From: Ariolimax columbianus
Lineage: Eukaryota; Mollusca; Gastropoda; Stylommatophora; Arionidae
NCBI GenBank assembly: GCA_036924085.1
Contig: JAVGWX010000011.1
Coordinates: 35,907,710 to 35,971,709 of the forward strand
Direction: 5' to 3'
DNA: 64,000 nt
Positions 53,818 to 63,870 of this stretch are shown here, in pieces. Below the pieces are notes generated by a model, which was not told the DNA's origin, made no database searches, and saw only the letters and a program-made list of their open reading frames with translations. A program made the translations under genes and the position numbers. The number at the start of each line of letters is the position of its first letter. Positions within the stretch are counted from its first letter, which is position 1.

Positions 53818-54055
53818 TATGGTGGTGGGAGGAGGTGCGGGGTTGACCTGACGGGGTGGGAGGAGGTGCGGGGTTGACCTGTCGGGGTGGGAGGAGGTGC
53901 GGGGTGGACCTGTCGGGGTGGGAGGAGGTGCGGGGTGGACCTGTCGGGGTGGGAGGAGGTGCGGGGTTGACCTGTCGGGGTGGGAGGAGGTGCGGGGTTG
54001 ACCTGTCGGGGTGGGAGGAGGTGCGGGGTTGACCTGTCGGGGTGGGAGGAGAATT
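53818..54055. repeat. 31-bp GC-rich minisatellite
   Basis: About seven and a half copies of GGTGGGAGGAGGTGCGGGGT plus TGACCTGTCGG, some with GGACC for TGACC. G-rich on this strand, with runs that could form quadruplexes. Confidence 0.92.
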
Positions 54056-54104
54056 GGGAGGAGAGGTAGTTGTGTGAATAGTCCGGTGTGGCAAGAGAGG
54101 CAGG

Positions 54105-54700
54105 AGAAATGTGTGAACTGTGTGGATGATGGAACGGTGTGTGGATAGTGTGGGGGTGTGGATGGCGTGGGGTGTGGATAGTGTGGGGTGTGGATAGTGT
54201 GGAGTGTGGGGTGTGGATGACGTGGAGTGTGGATAGTGTATGGTGGGGTTAGTGTGGAGAGTGTGGATGACATGGCGTGTGGATGACGTGGGGTGTGGAT
54301 AGTGTGGAGTGTGGATGACGTGGTGTGTGGATAGTGTGGGGGTGTGGATGGCGTGGGGTGTGGATAGTGTGGGGGTGTGAATGGCGTGGGGTGTGGATAG
54401 TGTGGGGTGGGGTGTGAATGGCGTTGGATGTGGATAGTGTGGGGTGTGAATAGTGTGGAGTGTGGGGTTTGAATAACGTACAGTGTGGATAGTGTATGGT
54501 GGGGTTAGTGTGGATGACATGGCGTGTGGATAACGTGGGGTGTGGATAGTGTGGAGTGTGGATGACGTGGGGTGTGGATGACGTGGGGTGTGGATGACGT
54601 GCTGTGTGGATGACGTGGAGTGTGGATGACGTGGGGTGTGGAGGACGTGGGCTGTGGATGACGTGGGGTGTGGATGACGTGGAGGTAGAAAGTTGTGTGT
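54105..54700. repeat. GTGTGGATAGTGTGGG minisatellite
   Basis: About 590 bp of words GTGTGGATAGTGTGG and GTGTGGATGACGTGG with a 16-bp base unit and 32-bp alternation. It ends at element A. The sequence on the other side of that element (from 55381) has related GTGTGAATAGTTAGGG words. Confidence 0.9.
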
Positions 54701-54719
54701 TTACCTAGGGTGGGGGAGT

Positions 54720-55063
54720 TGTTGGTTTTGTTGTTGTTGTTATTGTTGTTGTTGTTGTTGTTGTTATTGTTGTTGTTGTTGTTGAATGTCCCCAATGAGT
54801 AAGATTACTCTTTCGAGCGCAATAGAAAGGGCGATAAGTGTGGGGTTGCAGCAGCTTTAATGATTTCTTGAGCGTGCTGGTCGTTGTGCTATGCTTGGCT
54901 TCATCTGTGTGGCAATCACTACTACGGGGATCACGTCGATTCCCCACCTCGTTAGCCAGGCTGCCATGAAAATAGCCCGTTTCCATGGAGACCTAAGGGA
55001 AGAGGTGAAAGTCTTGACCAGTATGTTTCACCTGATCTTGACTAACAAATCTGATCAGTATAT
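54720..55063 (-). mobile_element. Element A, body; head continues after element B
   Basis: Minus-strand copy with (GTT)n tail at 54725-54784: GAATGTCCCCAATGAGTAAG, GCTATGCTTGGCTTCATCTG, GGGGATCACGTCGATTCC, CTCGTTAGCCAGGCTGCC, GCCCGTTTCCATGGAG, ACCAGTATGTTTCACCTGAT, CTGATCAGTATA. The head end GCCTGACCAGATGATGGTCT follows at 55356-55380, after element B. The body lacks 'CTCCAGGCGG'. Confidence 0.85.
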
Positions 55064-55355
55064 CTTCTCTCTCTTCTCACCTCACTCTGTTTCATTTGAC
55101 TCTATCCCACAGTCACACCCTTGCACAACTTTCACACGCGCCCTCGTGGTAAAGCCCTTCCATTGCACTTTGGTTGGGCTAGCTTCTGAGGGCGCACAAA
55201 CCTAGCATATGTACATACAGATGCACACATGCATCCAAGCACTGGTTTATGCGTCCTGATATCGCCCAATGGACTACGGTCTGGGGTGGAAAATGGCGCG
55301 CCTCCGCCAGTAGAAACTAGTGAGGCAAACATCTAAGCAAAAAAAAAAAAAAAAA
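55064..55355 (+). mobile_element. Element B inserted in the element A head
   Basis: TCTTCTCTCTCTTCTCACCT, TTTCATTTGACTCTATCCCA, CCAAGCACTGGTTTATGCGT, ATATCGCCCAATGGACTACG, AATGGCGCGCCTCCGCCAGT, GAGGCAAACATCTAAGC, then 17 A at 55339-55355. The break is inside the element A head: CTGATCAGTAT before it and GCCTGACCAGA after it join in other copies. The poly-A end fits a SINE or other retroposed sequence; no tRNA-like head seen. Confidence 0.87.
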
Positions 55356-55380
55356 GCCTGACCAGATGATGGTCTCCTCG

Positions 55381-57015
55381 TGTGAATAGTTAGGGGTGTG
55401 GCTGGGAAGAGGGGGGGTTTGAAAGTTGTGTGAATAGTTAGCATGTGGTTACGATGTAAAATGGACATGTGTGTGAATAGTTGGGGGTGTGGCTGGGAAG
55501 AGGGGGGATTTAAAAGTTGTGTGAATAGTTAGCATGTGGTTACGATGTAAAATGGACATGTGTGTGAATAGTTGGGGGTGTGGCTGGGAAGAGGGGGGGT
55601 TTAAAAGTTGTGTGAATAGTTAGCATGTGGTTACGATGTAAAATGGACATGTGTGTGAATAGTTGAGGGTGTGGCTGGGAAGAGGGGGGGTTTGAAAGTT
55701 GTGTGAATAGTTAGCATGTGGTTACGATGTAAAATGGACATGTGTGTGAATAGTTGAGGGTGTGGCTGGGAAGAGGGGGGGTTTGAAAGTTGTGTGAATA
55801 GTTAGCATGTGGTTACGATGTAAAATGGACATGTGTGTGAATAGTTGAGGGTGTGGCTGGGAAGAGGGGGGGGGGGGGGGGGGTTTGAAAGTTGTGTGAA
55901 TAGTTAGCATGTGGTTACGATGTAAAATGGACATGTGTGTGAATAGTTGAGGGTGTGGTTGGGAAGAGGGGGGGGGTTTGAAAGTTGTGTGAATAGTTAG
56001 CATGTGGTTACGATGTAAAATGGACATGTGTGTGAATAGTTGAGGGTGTGGCTGGGAAGAGGGGGGGGGGGGGTTTGAAAGTTGTGTGAATAGTTAGCAT
56101 GTGGTTACGATGTAAAATGGACATGTGTGTGAATAGTTGAGGGTGTGGCTGGGAAGAGGGGGGGTTTGAAAGTTGTGTGAATAGTTAGCATGTGTTTACG
56201 ATGTAAAATGGACATGTGTGTGAATAGTTGAGGGTGTGGCTGGGAAGAAGGGGGGTTTGAAAGTTGTGTGAATAGTTAGTATGTGGTTACGATGTAAAAT
56301 GGACATGTGTGTGAATAGTTGAGGGTGTGGCTGGGAAGAGGGGGGGTTTGAAAGTTGTGTGAATAGTTAGCATGTGGTTACGATGTAAAATGGACATGTG
56401 TGTGAATAGTTGAGGGTGTGGCTGGGAAGAGGGGGGGTTTGAAAGTTGTGTGAATAGTTAGCATGTGGTTACGATGTAAAATGGACATGTGTGTGAATAG
56501 TTGAGGGTGTGGCTGTGAAGAGGGGGGGTTTGAAAGTTGTGTGAATAGTTAGCATGTGGTTACGATGTAAAATGGACATGTGTGTGAATAGTTGAGGGTG
56601 TGGCTGGGAAGAGGGGGGGGGGGGGTTTGAAAGTTGTGTGAATAGTTAGCATGTGGTTACGATGTAAAATGGACATGTGTGTGAATAGTTGGGGGTGTGG
56701 TTGGGAAGAGGGGGGGTTTGCAAGTTGTGTGAATAGTTAGCATGTGGTTACGATGTAAAATGGACATGTGTGTGAATAGTTGGGGGTGTGGCTGGGAAGA
56801 GGGGTGGTTTGAAAGTTGTGTGAATAGTTAGCATGTGGTTACGATGTAAAATGGACATGTGTGTGAATAGTTGGGGGTGTGGCTGGGAAGAGGGGTGGTT
56901 TGAAAGTTGTGTGAATAGTTAGGATGTGCTTACGATGTAAAATGGAAATGTGTGTGAATAGTTGGGATGGGATTACGACTGGAGATATAAAGTTGTGTGA
57001 ATAGTTAGGATGGGA
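55381..57015. repeat. 91-bp satellite, ~17 copies
   Basis: Unit of about 91 bp: GTGTGAATAGTTAGCATGTG, GTTACGATGTAAAATGGACA, TGTGTGTGAATAGTTGAGGG, TGTGGCTGGGAAGAGGGGGG, GTTTGAAAGTT. Copies are nearly identical apart from the G run, which varies from about 6 to over 20 bases. GTGTGAATAGTT occurs twice per unit, so the unit is itself a doubled shorter one. From 56920 to 57070 the pattern decays. Confidence 0.95.
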
Positions 57016-57439
57016 TTACGACTAGAGATATAAAGTTGTGTGAATAGTTAGGATGTGGATACGATTGGAGATCGAAAATTGCGTGAATAGTTACGGTTTG
57101 GATATGTGGTGGGTGGCCAATTGCGCCAATAGTTACAATAAACGAGGTCATTGTTACAAGCTTTGTGGAACCGTTGGCAATTGTTATAAACATCGTGACT
57201 CATTTAGATACTGTCTTACGCTTTGCGACACACAAGAAATTGTTATTAACTTGGTAGCATGCCTGGAAATTGTTTTGAACTTCGCTGCACACTTAGCTAT
57301 TATTGTTAACTGCGTGGCGTAGCTATAAAATATGCTATAAGAGTCGTTGTATATCTCGTTGTTGTTATAAACTGCATATCGCACTTGCTTATTGTTCAAG
57401 TTAATTCTCATCGTAAATCGACGATGGTGACACCATTAA

Positions 57440-57680
57440 ACGGTTTTTCTTGATGGTGAAACTTGCTCTGTATTTGGATTATAGTGAGGGATAGTGCGCT
57501 AGTCATTAACCTCACTATCTGGTCCCGAGCTACCCTGGGCGAGGGGCAAGACGTAAGTCAAGACGACTGGAGGTAACCCAGAATACAGGCACTCTGGTCT
57601 CACCTTCTTTGTGAGCAGGGATCTCTTAAAACCTGAAGGGGCTCGAACCCATGTCGTTCGAGATGAGAGTGCCTAAACTA
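57440..57680 (-). mobile_element. SINE E (minus strand)
   Basis: TTGCTCTGTATTTGGATTAT, GTCATTAACCTCACTATCTG, ACTGGAGGTAACCCAGAAT, CACTCTGGTCTCACC. On the minus strand the head is clear: CTCATCTCGAACGACATGGG with GGTTCGAGCCCC as box B. Second copy at 8155-8475. Confidence 0.75.
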
Positions 57681-57804
57681 TTTGTTATTGTTAAATTCTT
57701 CGTAGTGCTTTGTTACAAATTGTGCAGTACATATGACATTTAAAAACTTCGTGTCACACTTGTTTGGCTATTTTAAAACAATATTATACATTTTGTAGGT
57801 GAGG

Positions 57805-58055
57805 ACGAGGAGGCTGCGTGGCCCAGGAGTGAAACTCAGTCGGTTTTCACAATCCCAACGTTCCGGGTTCGATTCCCCCTTTTGTCCAGTTCGGCATACA
57901 CAGAGTTTTTTTTCTCTTGCGAATGCTCCTCCGCGTACAGAAAGTAATGGCAATCTACCGTACCTCACACTTGCTAAGAAACTTGTAACAGCCAAATGTG
58001 TGACAGTTGTAGGAAGCTACATTCTGTCAAGGACATGCTACTTACTTTTTTAGGG
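57805..58055 (+). mobile_element. SINE D
   Basis: Head GGCCCAGGAGTGAAACTCAG (box A), GGGTTCGATTCCCCC (box B), then AGAAAGTAATGGCAATCTAC, CTTGTAACAGCCAAATGTG. Better preserved than the copy at 20395. It runs straight into an element A head. Confidence 0.83.
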
Positions 58056-58165
58056 AAGGAAGACTAACGTCTGGTCAGGCACACCATACTAATCACACAT
58101 GTTAGTCAGGCTTAGTCAAATAATACTGGCCAAGACCCTTACCTCGGCATTCCAGTAACATCGTT
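58056..58165 (+). mobile_element. Element A head, cut by mariner
   Basis: GGAAGACTAACGTCTGGTCA, GCACACCATACTAATCACAC, ATGTTAGTCAGG, TACTGGCCAAGACCCTTACC, then it breaks off at about 58162 at mariner sequence. The remainder of element A does not reappear on the other side. Confidence 0.75.
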
Positions 58166-58835
58166 ACAGGTGACGAAACCTGGACACATCATTGTGAACC
58201 TGAGACAAAAAGACAGTCCATGGAGTGGCATCACCCGCAATCACTGCGAAGTAAAAAAATTCAAGACAACTCCTTCAGCTGGAAAAGTCATGATCACTGT
58301 CTTTTGGGACATTGAAGGTGTGATTCTTCTGGATGTGATGCCCAGAGGAGAGACAATCAATTTGCTAGTTTCCATTAAGACATTGAAAACTCAATAGTCT
58401 TTTCTGCAGAGTTCGGCCGTACAAGAATCCAGCAGACCTGCTTCTCCTTCACGACAATGCGCGCCCTCACACAATTCTGGCAACACGGGAAGCAATCACC
58501 AAATTTGGTTGAACTGTACTACTCCCTCCACCCTATAGTCCTGATTTGGTACTATCTTATTTTCATCTGTTTGGTCCATTCAAAGGTGCACTCTGTGAGA
58601 CAAGGTTTAAAGATGATGAAGAAGTGATTCATGCAGCCAAGAAATTGCTACAGGATCAAGATCAAATCTGGTACGGGCTAGGACTACATGCACTTGCTTC
58701 GTGCTGGCATAAAGCTGTACAAGTTGGGTGTGATTATGTTAAATAATGCAGATGTCTACATGACATATCCATGTATAATGTGTAGAAATGTGATGCCATT
58801 TTAATAAACAATGTAATGCGTTACTTTCTGAACGC
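58163..58835 (+). mobile_element. Mariner transposase, 5'-truncated
   Basis: C-terminal two-thirds of a mariner transposase in three frames: VTGDETWTHHCEPETKRQ (first catalytic aspartate), SAGKVMITVFWDIEGVILLD, LLLHDNARPHTI (second aspartate), PPPYSPDLVLSYFHLFGPFK, then KDDEEVIHAAKKLLQDQ and GCDYVK-stop at 58745. The third catalytic aspartate ('APSD') is replaced: the sequence reads VLSYFHLF. The 3' flank ends TTCTGAACGCCACTGGTA, probably the terminal repeat. It lacks the N-terminal DNA-binding part. No activity expected. Confidence 0.85.
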
Positions 58836-58984
58836 CACTGGTATTATAAACTTCACAGCACATTTGTAAAGTATTAGATACTTCGCAAAACATCTAGGAA
58901 TTGCTATAAACTTATCGCCATTCCTTGAATTGTTATAAACTTTAAAACACACTTTGAAATTAGTATAATATTAGTTTTTAAACT

Positions 58985-59345
58985 TCCTAGCCGACTTGTA
59001 CTTCTACGGGGGCAGATGCCCATGTGCCGGTCCCAGCTTCTAGTATGAGCTGGATGTAGCCGGGAGAAGGATTTCCTGCTTGGCGGGCTAGGCTCGAGCA
59101 GCTTAATACGGAGTGTGGTTAACCGATGTGCGAGTCCATCTTAATAGACTCAAACACTAGAGCAAAGTAGACCCGCAGCCTGTTAGACACCATTTATGCT
59201 GCTTTAAACAAACCACTTAACCTTGGCCGGTGTTATGCCATGTTACACAGTTAGTTTCCTCTTACGACATGCTCTCTGTGGGACAGTGGTGCTATTCTTG
59301 TCCTTGTCATACACAAAGACCCCGGCAGACCACTGGGGATAATCT
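58985..59345 (+). mobile_element. Element H
   Basis: CTTGTACTTCTACGGGGGCA, GAGCTGGATGTAGCCGGGAG, GGTTAACCGATGTGCGAGTC, AATAGACTCAAACACTAGAG, TAGACCCGCAGCCTGTTAGA, GTTATGCCATGTTACACAGT, TCTTACGACATGCTCTCTGT. Second full copy of the element at 44435. Confidence 0.82.
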
Positions 59346-59464
59346 AAGTTACATAACCATGAATTATTATAACAAATTTGTGGCACACTTATGAACAGTT
59401 ACACACTTCATATCACATCTGGAACTATTATAAACCTCACAATGTCCTTGCACATTTTTATGAA

Positions 59465-59835
59465 CACAAAAACTGCATCATTACTGTATAGAAAGTATTG
59501 GCTCATCCCAACTTAAAACCGCTGAAGGTCTAAAGTCAAGATCATTGTTCTGGATCGTGAAGAAACATCGACTACATTATTTCCTCAAAGTCTTTCTACA
59601 CTCGTGCAGGGCAGCTTTGACTGACAGATCAAACCATGTAACGTCGCTGTGGCCTTTGACACCGGGGCTGCATGAGATAATTAGAGATTCAAGGGTACGC
59701 AATCATCATAAAGGTAGAATGACAATGATTATTTCCCATGAACAAACTTTATAAATAAATCATTATATCAAATTTGTTTTTAAACAATATAATATGTAGA
59801 CAAAATTATGTCACTGTGAAAATTAAAAGACATTT
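59465..59835. other. Unassigned ~370 bp
   Basis: Nothing recognised. Confidence 0.35.
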
Positions 59836-59839
59836 AAAT

Positions 59840-60548
59840 GGTATGTGAGCTGGCAGATGGAGTTCAGACAAATGTACACTATATCATATAGGAAGATCAA
59901 ATATGAAACATAATTACACGATGGGAGTGAACAATATTAGACAGATAGAAAAGGAAAGGGACTTAGGTGTTAAAATAGATCATACGTGTAAGGTGCGACA
60001 GCAAGTCTGGGTGGCTGTGACAAAGGCTAATGTAATGCTGGATATGTCTAAAAGAAATATTACACATCAAACAAGGAATTGATAGTCAAACTATATAAAT
60101 CATTGGTGAGACCTAATGTGGAGTACTGCATTCAGGTGTGGAGTCCATGTCACAGAGTTGATATAGACATGATAGGAAGGATACAAAGACGAGCTACACA
60201 AATTATCGTGGGATTCCAGAAATATAGTTATGAGGAGACTTAAAAAAACTGGTCTGAAGAGTCTAGAAAAGCAAAGAATTCCATGTGACTTAATACAGGC
60301 TTATAAATTGATCAATGGAAAGAATAAACTTTACTATAACAAGTTGTTCAAAGTTCAGCCGACTACAAAAACTAGAGGGCCCATCTTCAAATTATTTAAA
60401 GGCAGGTCCAGATTGGATATAAGAAACATGGTTTCAGTCAGAGAGTGGTGAATGCGTGGAATGCATTGCCAACACCGGATGTGGTGGAAGCATGGTCAGT
60501 TAATGCTTTCAAAAAAAGGATGGATTATCAGAGTCATTTTTAAAGTGG
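59840..60548 (+). mobile_element. LINE Z RT C-terminal part
   Basis: Reads NYTMGVNNIRQIEKERDLGV, KIDHTCKVRQQV, KANVMLDMSKRNI, ELIVKLYKSLVRPNVEYCIQ, VWSPCHRVDIDMIGRIQRRA, TQIIVGFQKYSYEE, and after a frame change near 60230 LKKTGLKSLEKQRIPCDLIQ, AYKLINGKNKLYYN, RSRLDIRNMVSVREW. This is the region after motif C through the conserved C-terminus of a LINE RT. It is the long form of the fragment at 13640. Confidence 0.8.
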
Positions 60549-60549
60549 A

Positions 60550-61135
60550 ATAAACTGGTTTGATATAGACTCTGTAGAGACGGGCGAGGTGGGGAGTGGT
60601 ATTGTAGGTAGAAGGGATGGATGATTTGGAGGAGAAAGGAGTGATGAGCTAGTTGACGTAGGGGGATATGTGCAGGGTAATGGTATAGTAAACGGTGGAA
60701 GAGACAGACTAGTTAAGAGGGAGACATTCGTTTGTCGGGGGGTGGGGGGGGGGGAGGTGCGAAATAGATTAAAATAGATGAGATGGTCGGTGATCGAGGA
60801 AATAGTAAAATGGGTATGTGAGGCATGGGAGGGGTGCGGGAAGGAGGTTTTAAAAATAGCGACTTTCACAATTATCTCTGGCCGGGTCGGGTAAAAGGCT
60901 AATATTATCAATTGTCCACAGACAACATTTTCTTGACACTCTAACATGGTTACGATGACGAACTATCGTGCAGCGGTATTTAGTTTAAGAAGTAATTTTC
61001 TAGAGCGTTCCAATTTTGGTAGAGGACACACACAACAGGCAGTCATTAAATAGCAACAATTGAATTTATAATATTTTCACATAAGTGCAAACCATGAATG
61101 TTTTGTGTCTTCTTTTCATGTGACCTTTAACCAAT
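60550..61135. other. Unassigned ~590 bp
   Basis: Purine-rich at 60560-60850, with a G run near 60739-60752. Not recognised otherwise. Confidence 0.4.
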
Positions 61136-61139
61136 TTTG

Positions 61140-61520
61140 CATCGCCTTAATTACCTTAGCTACTTAAAAACGAGGGCACCATAGAGAATTGTGTGCACAT
61201 CGCTGTGAGTCATGTTGAATTCTACGGTTATGTCATAAATATTGACTAGCCTGTTGTCACGGACTAGCTGGTCGATCTACTGTTTCACCGTTCGCCCCAT
61301 TTGCTTCAGTGAAGTTTTTGTCTTCCATTTTGAAATCGTACTCCCCATTCATCCACTCTGACCCAAACAACTGTCCCCATACTGAACCTTCAATCTTCTG
61401 TAGATTGCAGTAGGTTTCACACCTTCTGTCCACAACATATCAATAAAGTCTCGTTCCTCTGCGACACAAGTCGACAGTGGGGTGGCAACTCTCTACGTAA
61501 TATTGCTCATATCGCCCCAA
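61140..61520 (-). mobile_element. Mariner-like N-terminal (DNA-binding) fragment
   Basis: Minus strand: AEERDFIDMLWTEGVKPTAI, YRRLKVQYGDSCLGQS, then a stop and shift (alternate frame RVDEWGVRFQNGRQK), IDQLVRDNRLVNIYDITVEF and NMTHSDVHTILYGALVFK. This matches the two helix-turn-helix parts of a mariner-like transposase ('G.KP.EI..R....YG', 'EW..RF..GR', 'S.GS...I'). The catalytic part is absent. It is not the partner of the truncated copy at 58163, which is on the other strand. Confidence 0.65.
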
Positions 61521-61641
61521 TATCTACATAGCGTATTGCTAGAGTGCCATTTTATGTGTGTAATAACATTTTCCGTTGTACATACGCTTCCATTCACTTT
61601 ATAACAAAATTCAAGTTACTCAATGACTGCTCCTCATTAGT

Positions 61642-61642
<1 letters not shown>

Positions 61643-61679
<37 letters not shown>

Positions 61680-61735
61680 CTTTCAAGCGGGCGGCAGGCG
61701 GGCGGGCGGGTGGGCGCGTGTGCGTGTGTGTGTTC
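61643..61735. repeat. (GT)n and GCGG repeat
   Basis: About 17 GT repeats at 61643-61677, then GGCGGGCGGGCGGG-type sequence to 61735. Confidence 0.95.
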
Positions 61736-61844
61736 TTACAGCCGCCTACGTATTTGGCTGGTATAACTTTCTTGACAGGATAATTTATAAATATTTGTTT
61801 ATTTGAATTATAAATATCGTTAGGTAAATAGGTAGGTATGTATG

Positions 61845-61929
<85 letters not shown>
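61845..61929. repeat. (GATA)n microsatellite
   Basis: About 20 perfect GATA repeats. Confidence 0.97.
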
Positions 61930-61934
61930 CCAGT

Positions 61935-62495
61935 AGGAGCATAAAACACCGACCACCACCCTCTGACATTCATTTTTCGTAGGTATGCTTGTTAGTTTAT
62001 CCTTCATGGCCTTTCTTCTGCTGCATTTCTTCCCCTGTTATTTACTTGCCTCCTTATTCGTCTATTTCCCTGTAGGTTCCATTTCAACGCCTGTCAACAT
62101 ATGAAAAGACATTCAGCCATATCCCCACCCCACAACCTTCTTCATTAACACTTCTCCCCTTCCAAATTATCACATTCCTGAGTCCGAAACACAAGACCGG
62201 ACATCCGTCCAACAGGTCATCCTGTCAACCAATCAGTGAGCGTATCGATTGCTGATGTCCCTCGTTAGCAGCAACTGGTTGAAAGAGCCTCCTGAATTGA
62301 CAGCCTGCGACACGTCAGCCATTTTATCCGGGAGAAACATTATCTGTGCGTGTGCTAAATGTTGCGGAATGTGAAATTTCATCTCGTCTCTTTGTCATAT
62401 CTCGCTCGTTTAATTTGTCAACATACTTCTCTCGGTCGTCTTCTACTTCTACGTCGTCCTTTCTCAAACACCCACTACCAAGGAGGCAGACGGAT
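61935..62495. other. Unassigned ~560 bp
   Basis: Nothing recognised. Confidence 0.35.
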
Positions 62496-62499
62496 GTTG

Positions 62500-62772
62500 T
62501 CCAAACAACTGAATGCGTTGTGTCGTAGTTTACAGTTTGACTGTGATATTTGCACTTTTCGGTCCTACACATCCGATTTTCGCAGTAATTGTTAGGCACC
62601 GTGTTAAAATTCCGTCTTCGATCCTTACTCCTTAGTCAGTCTGTTCTGTTGCATTGTGTTGGTCAGGATCACTGCGTGGAGGTGAAGAAAATTCTTGACG
62701 CTAGCAGTCTTCTTTGGGTCGCTCACGGCTGCAGCTCATGGATTGCTCAGTATCTTGATCCCAAGTTAGAAA
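62500..62772 (-). mobile_element. Element F (minus strand)
   Basis: AATGCGTTGTGTCGTAGTTT, ACAGTTTGACTG, CACTTTTCGGTCCTACACAT, GGTCAGGATCACTGCGTGG, GGGTCGCTCACGGCTGCAGC, GCTCAGTATCTTGATC are the reverse of element F. The core TCGGATGTG is kept as CACATCCGATTTTCG. Confidence 0.78.
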
Positions 62773-62929
62773 TCGAATAGTTAACGGTTGCTGCCCGGGA
62801 AAAATTAAAAAATTCAAGTTACCAAAAATGAACCAAAATTATATGTACCTTCACCAGGCTTATTAATCTAATCACAAGAAGTTTTTAAATGCCTGCTACA
62901 CATATCAGTTCTTCATTGAAACAGTATAT

Positions 62930-63190
62930 CAAGATCAGCGAGCCGCTGTCCGAATATCTGGGCAAACATAAGTTTGGTTTCGAGTACAAAAGGGAGTGAG
63001 GCAGGGATGTATCTCTCAGCATAGCTATACAACATATGCGGAATGTATAATGAGAAATGTAGGAGAAGACGAGAATATTGAAAGTTTTAATGCATTAACG
63101 ATTGGCGGTTACGAGATTTCCGAGTTACAATACGCAGACGACACTGTGATACTTTCAAGAAGGGCAGAAGGGCTAGAGCAGCTACTTTCA
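62930..63190 (+). mobile_element. LINE V RT fragment, motifs B and C
   Basis: QRAAVRISGQT, stop, VWFRVQKGVRQGCISQ, TYAECIMRNVGEDENIESFN, GYEISELQYADDTVILSRRA. Motif B (GVRQGC) and motif C (YADD) are intact. Close to 18256-18534 (same EDENIE.F and GYEI.EL.YADDTVILSR order). It stops at 63190 at mariner sequence. Confidence 0.83.
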
Positions 63191-63191
63191 G

Positions 63192-63870
63192 CCTTAATAT
63201 TTCCCATTAACCGTGTTGCCATGAGACAAGTAATCTTTCAATACGACACCTTTGACGTCCAAAAAAACAGTCAGCATCATATTTCTTGCAGATTTATGTG
63301 CTCTTGGCTTGACAAGTGTTGGTGAGCCCAGGGTTTTCCACTGCATGCTAACAATTTTGGATTCTGGGTCATAAGAGACCCAAGTCTCATCTACTGTCAC
63401 AATAGTCGGAATCATGTTTTTCGACCGACACATTTCTAGCAACTGGAAACAGCAATCAACCCTCGTTTGTTCACATGCCAGCAGACGCGGGACCCAGCAG
63501 GCACACACTTTTCTCATGTTCAGTCTGTTGTGTAAAATTCTAAAAACTGTACTTTCATTCAGTTTTGCTGACCTAGATATCTCTGTAATTGTCATTTTCC
63601 TATCATCGTCAATGATTTTCTTCATTCTTGGAGAATTTTCATCGCTGCACTCTGAGGATGGTCTACCTGATCTTGGAAGATTAGCAACACGGGATCGGTC
63701 ACACTTAAACTGTCTACACCACTTTTTTACAGAAGCATACGAAGGACAGAATTCATCAAACACTGGTTCCATCTCCTTGTGTATTTCTGTGGGTGTTTTT
63801 TTCCTGCAACATCAAGAATTTTATCACAGATCTGGTCTCTGATTTCTCCATTGTTCTGACAAACCATTAG
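63192..63870 (-). mobile_element. Mariner transposase N-terminal two-thirds, cut before the second catalytic residue
   Basis: Minus strand: NGEIRDQICDKILDVAGKK, one frameshift in a T/A run near 63795, TEIHKEMEPVFDEFCPSYAS, VKKWCRQFKCDRSRV (helix-turn-helix), LPRSGRPSS, MTITEISRSAKLNESTVFRI, RKVCACWVPRLLACEQTR (the WVP linker), VTVDETWVSYDPESKIVSMQ (first aspartate), MMLTVFLDVKGVVLKDYL, ending NTVNGKY. The open frame from 63772 to 63194 is 192 codons, the best preserved DNA transposase piece here. The second and third aspartates are missing because it ends at the LINE. 63870-64000 may be its 5' untranslated end. Confidence 0.87.

Larger units (their letters stand above)
57110..59460. repeat. 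Old TATAAACTT array, broken by insertions
   Basis: A decayed tandem array with unit near TTGTTATAAACTTCGTGGCA plus CACTTGGCAA is seen at 57120-57415, 57690-57790, 58840-58985 and 59350-59460. The gaps are filled by SINE E, SINE D, element A with mariner, and element H. The common word in all parts is TTATAAACTT with CACA some 8-12 bp later. Confidence 0.65.

Noticed and set aside
53690..54520. 276-codon frame with HPDRSTPHLLPPRQ repeats
   Set aside because: It reads the 31-bp and GTGTGGAT minisatellites on the reverse strand; no independent coding sign.
58163..58835. SETMAR-like fusion gene
   Set aside because: No SET domain or splice context; a plain truncated mariner with frame breaks and a lost catalytic residue.
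61594..62007. 137-codon frame with YLSI and TH repeats
   Set aside because: Spans the GATA and GT microsatellites; the repeats are compositional.
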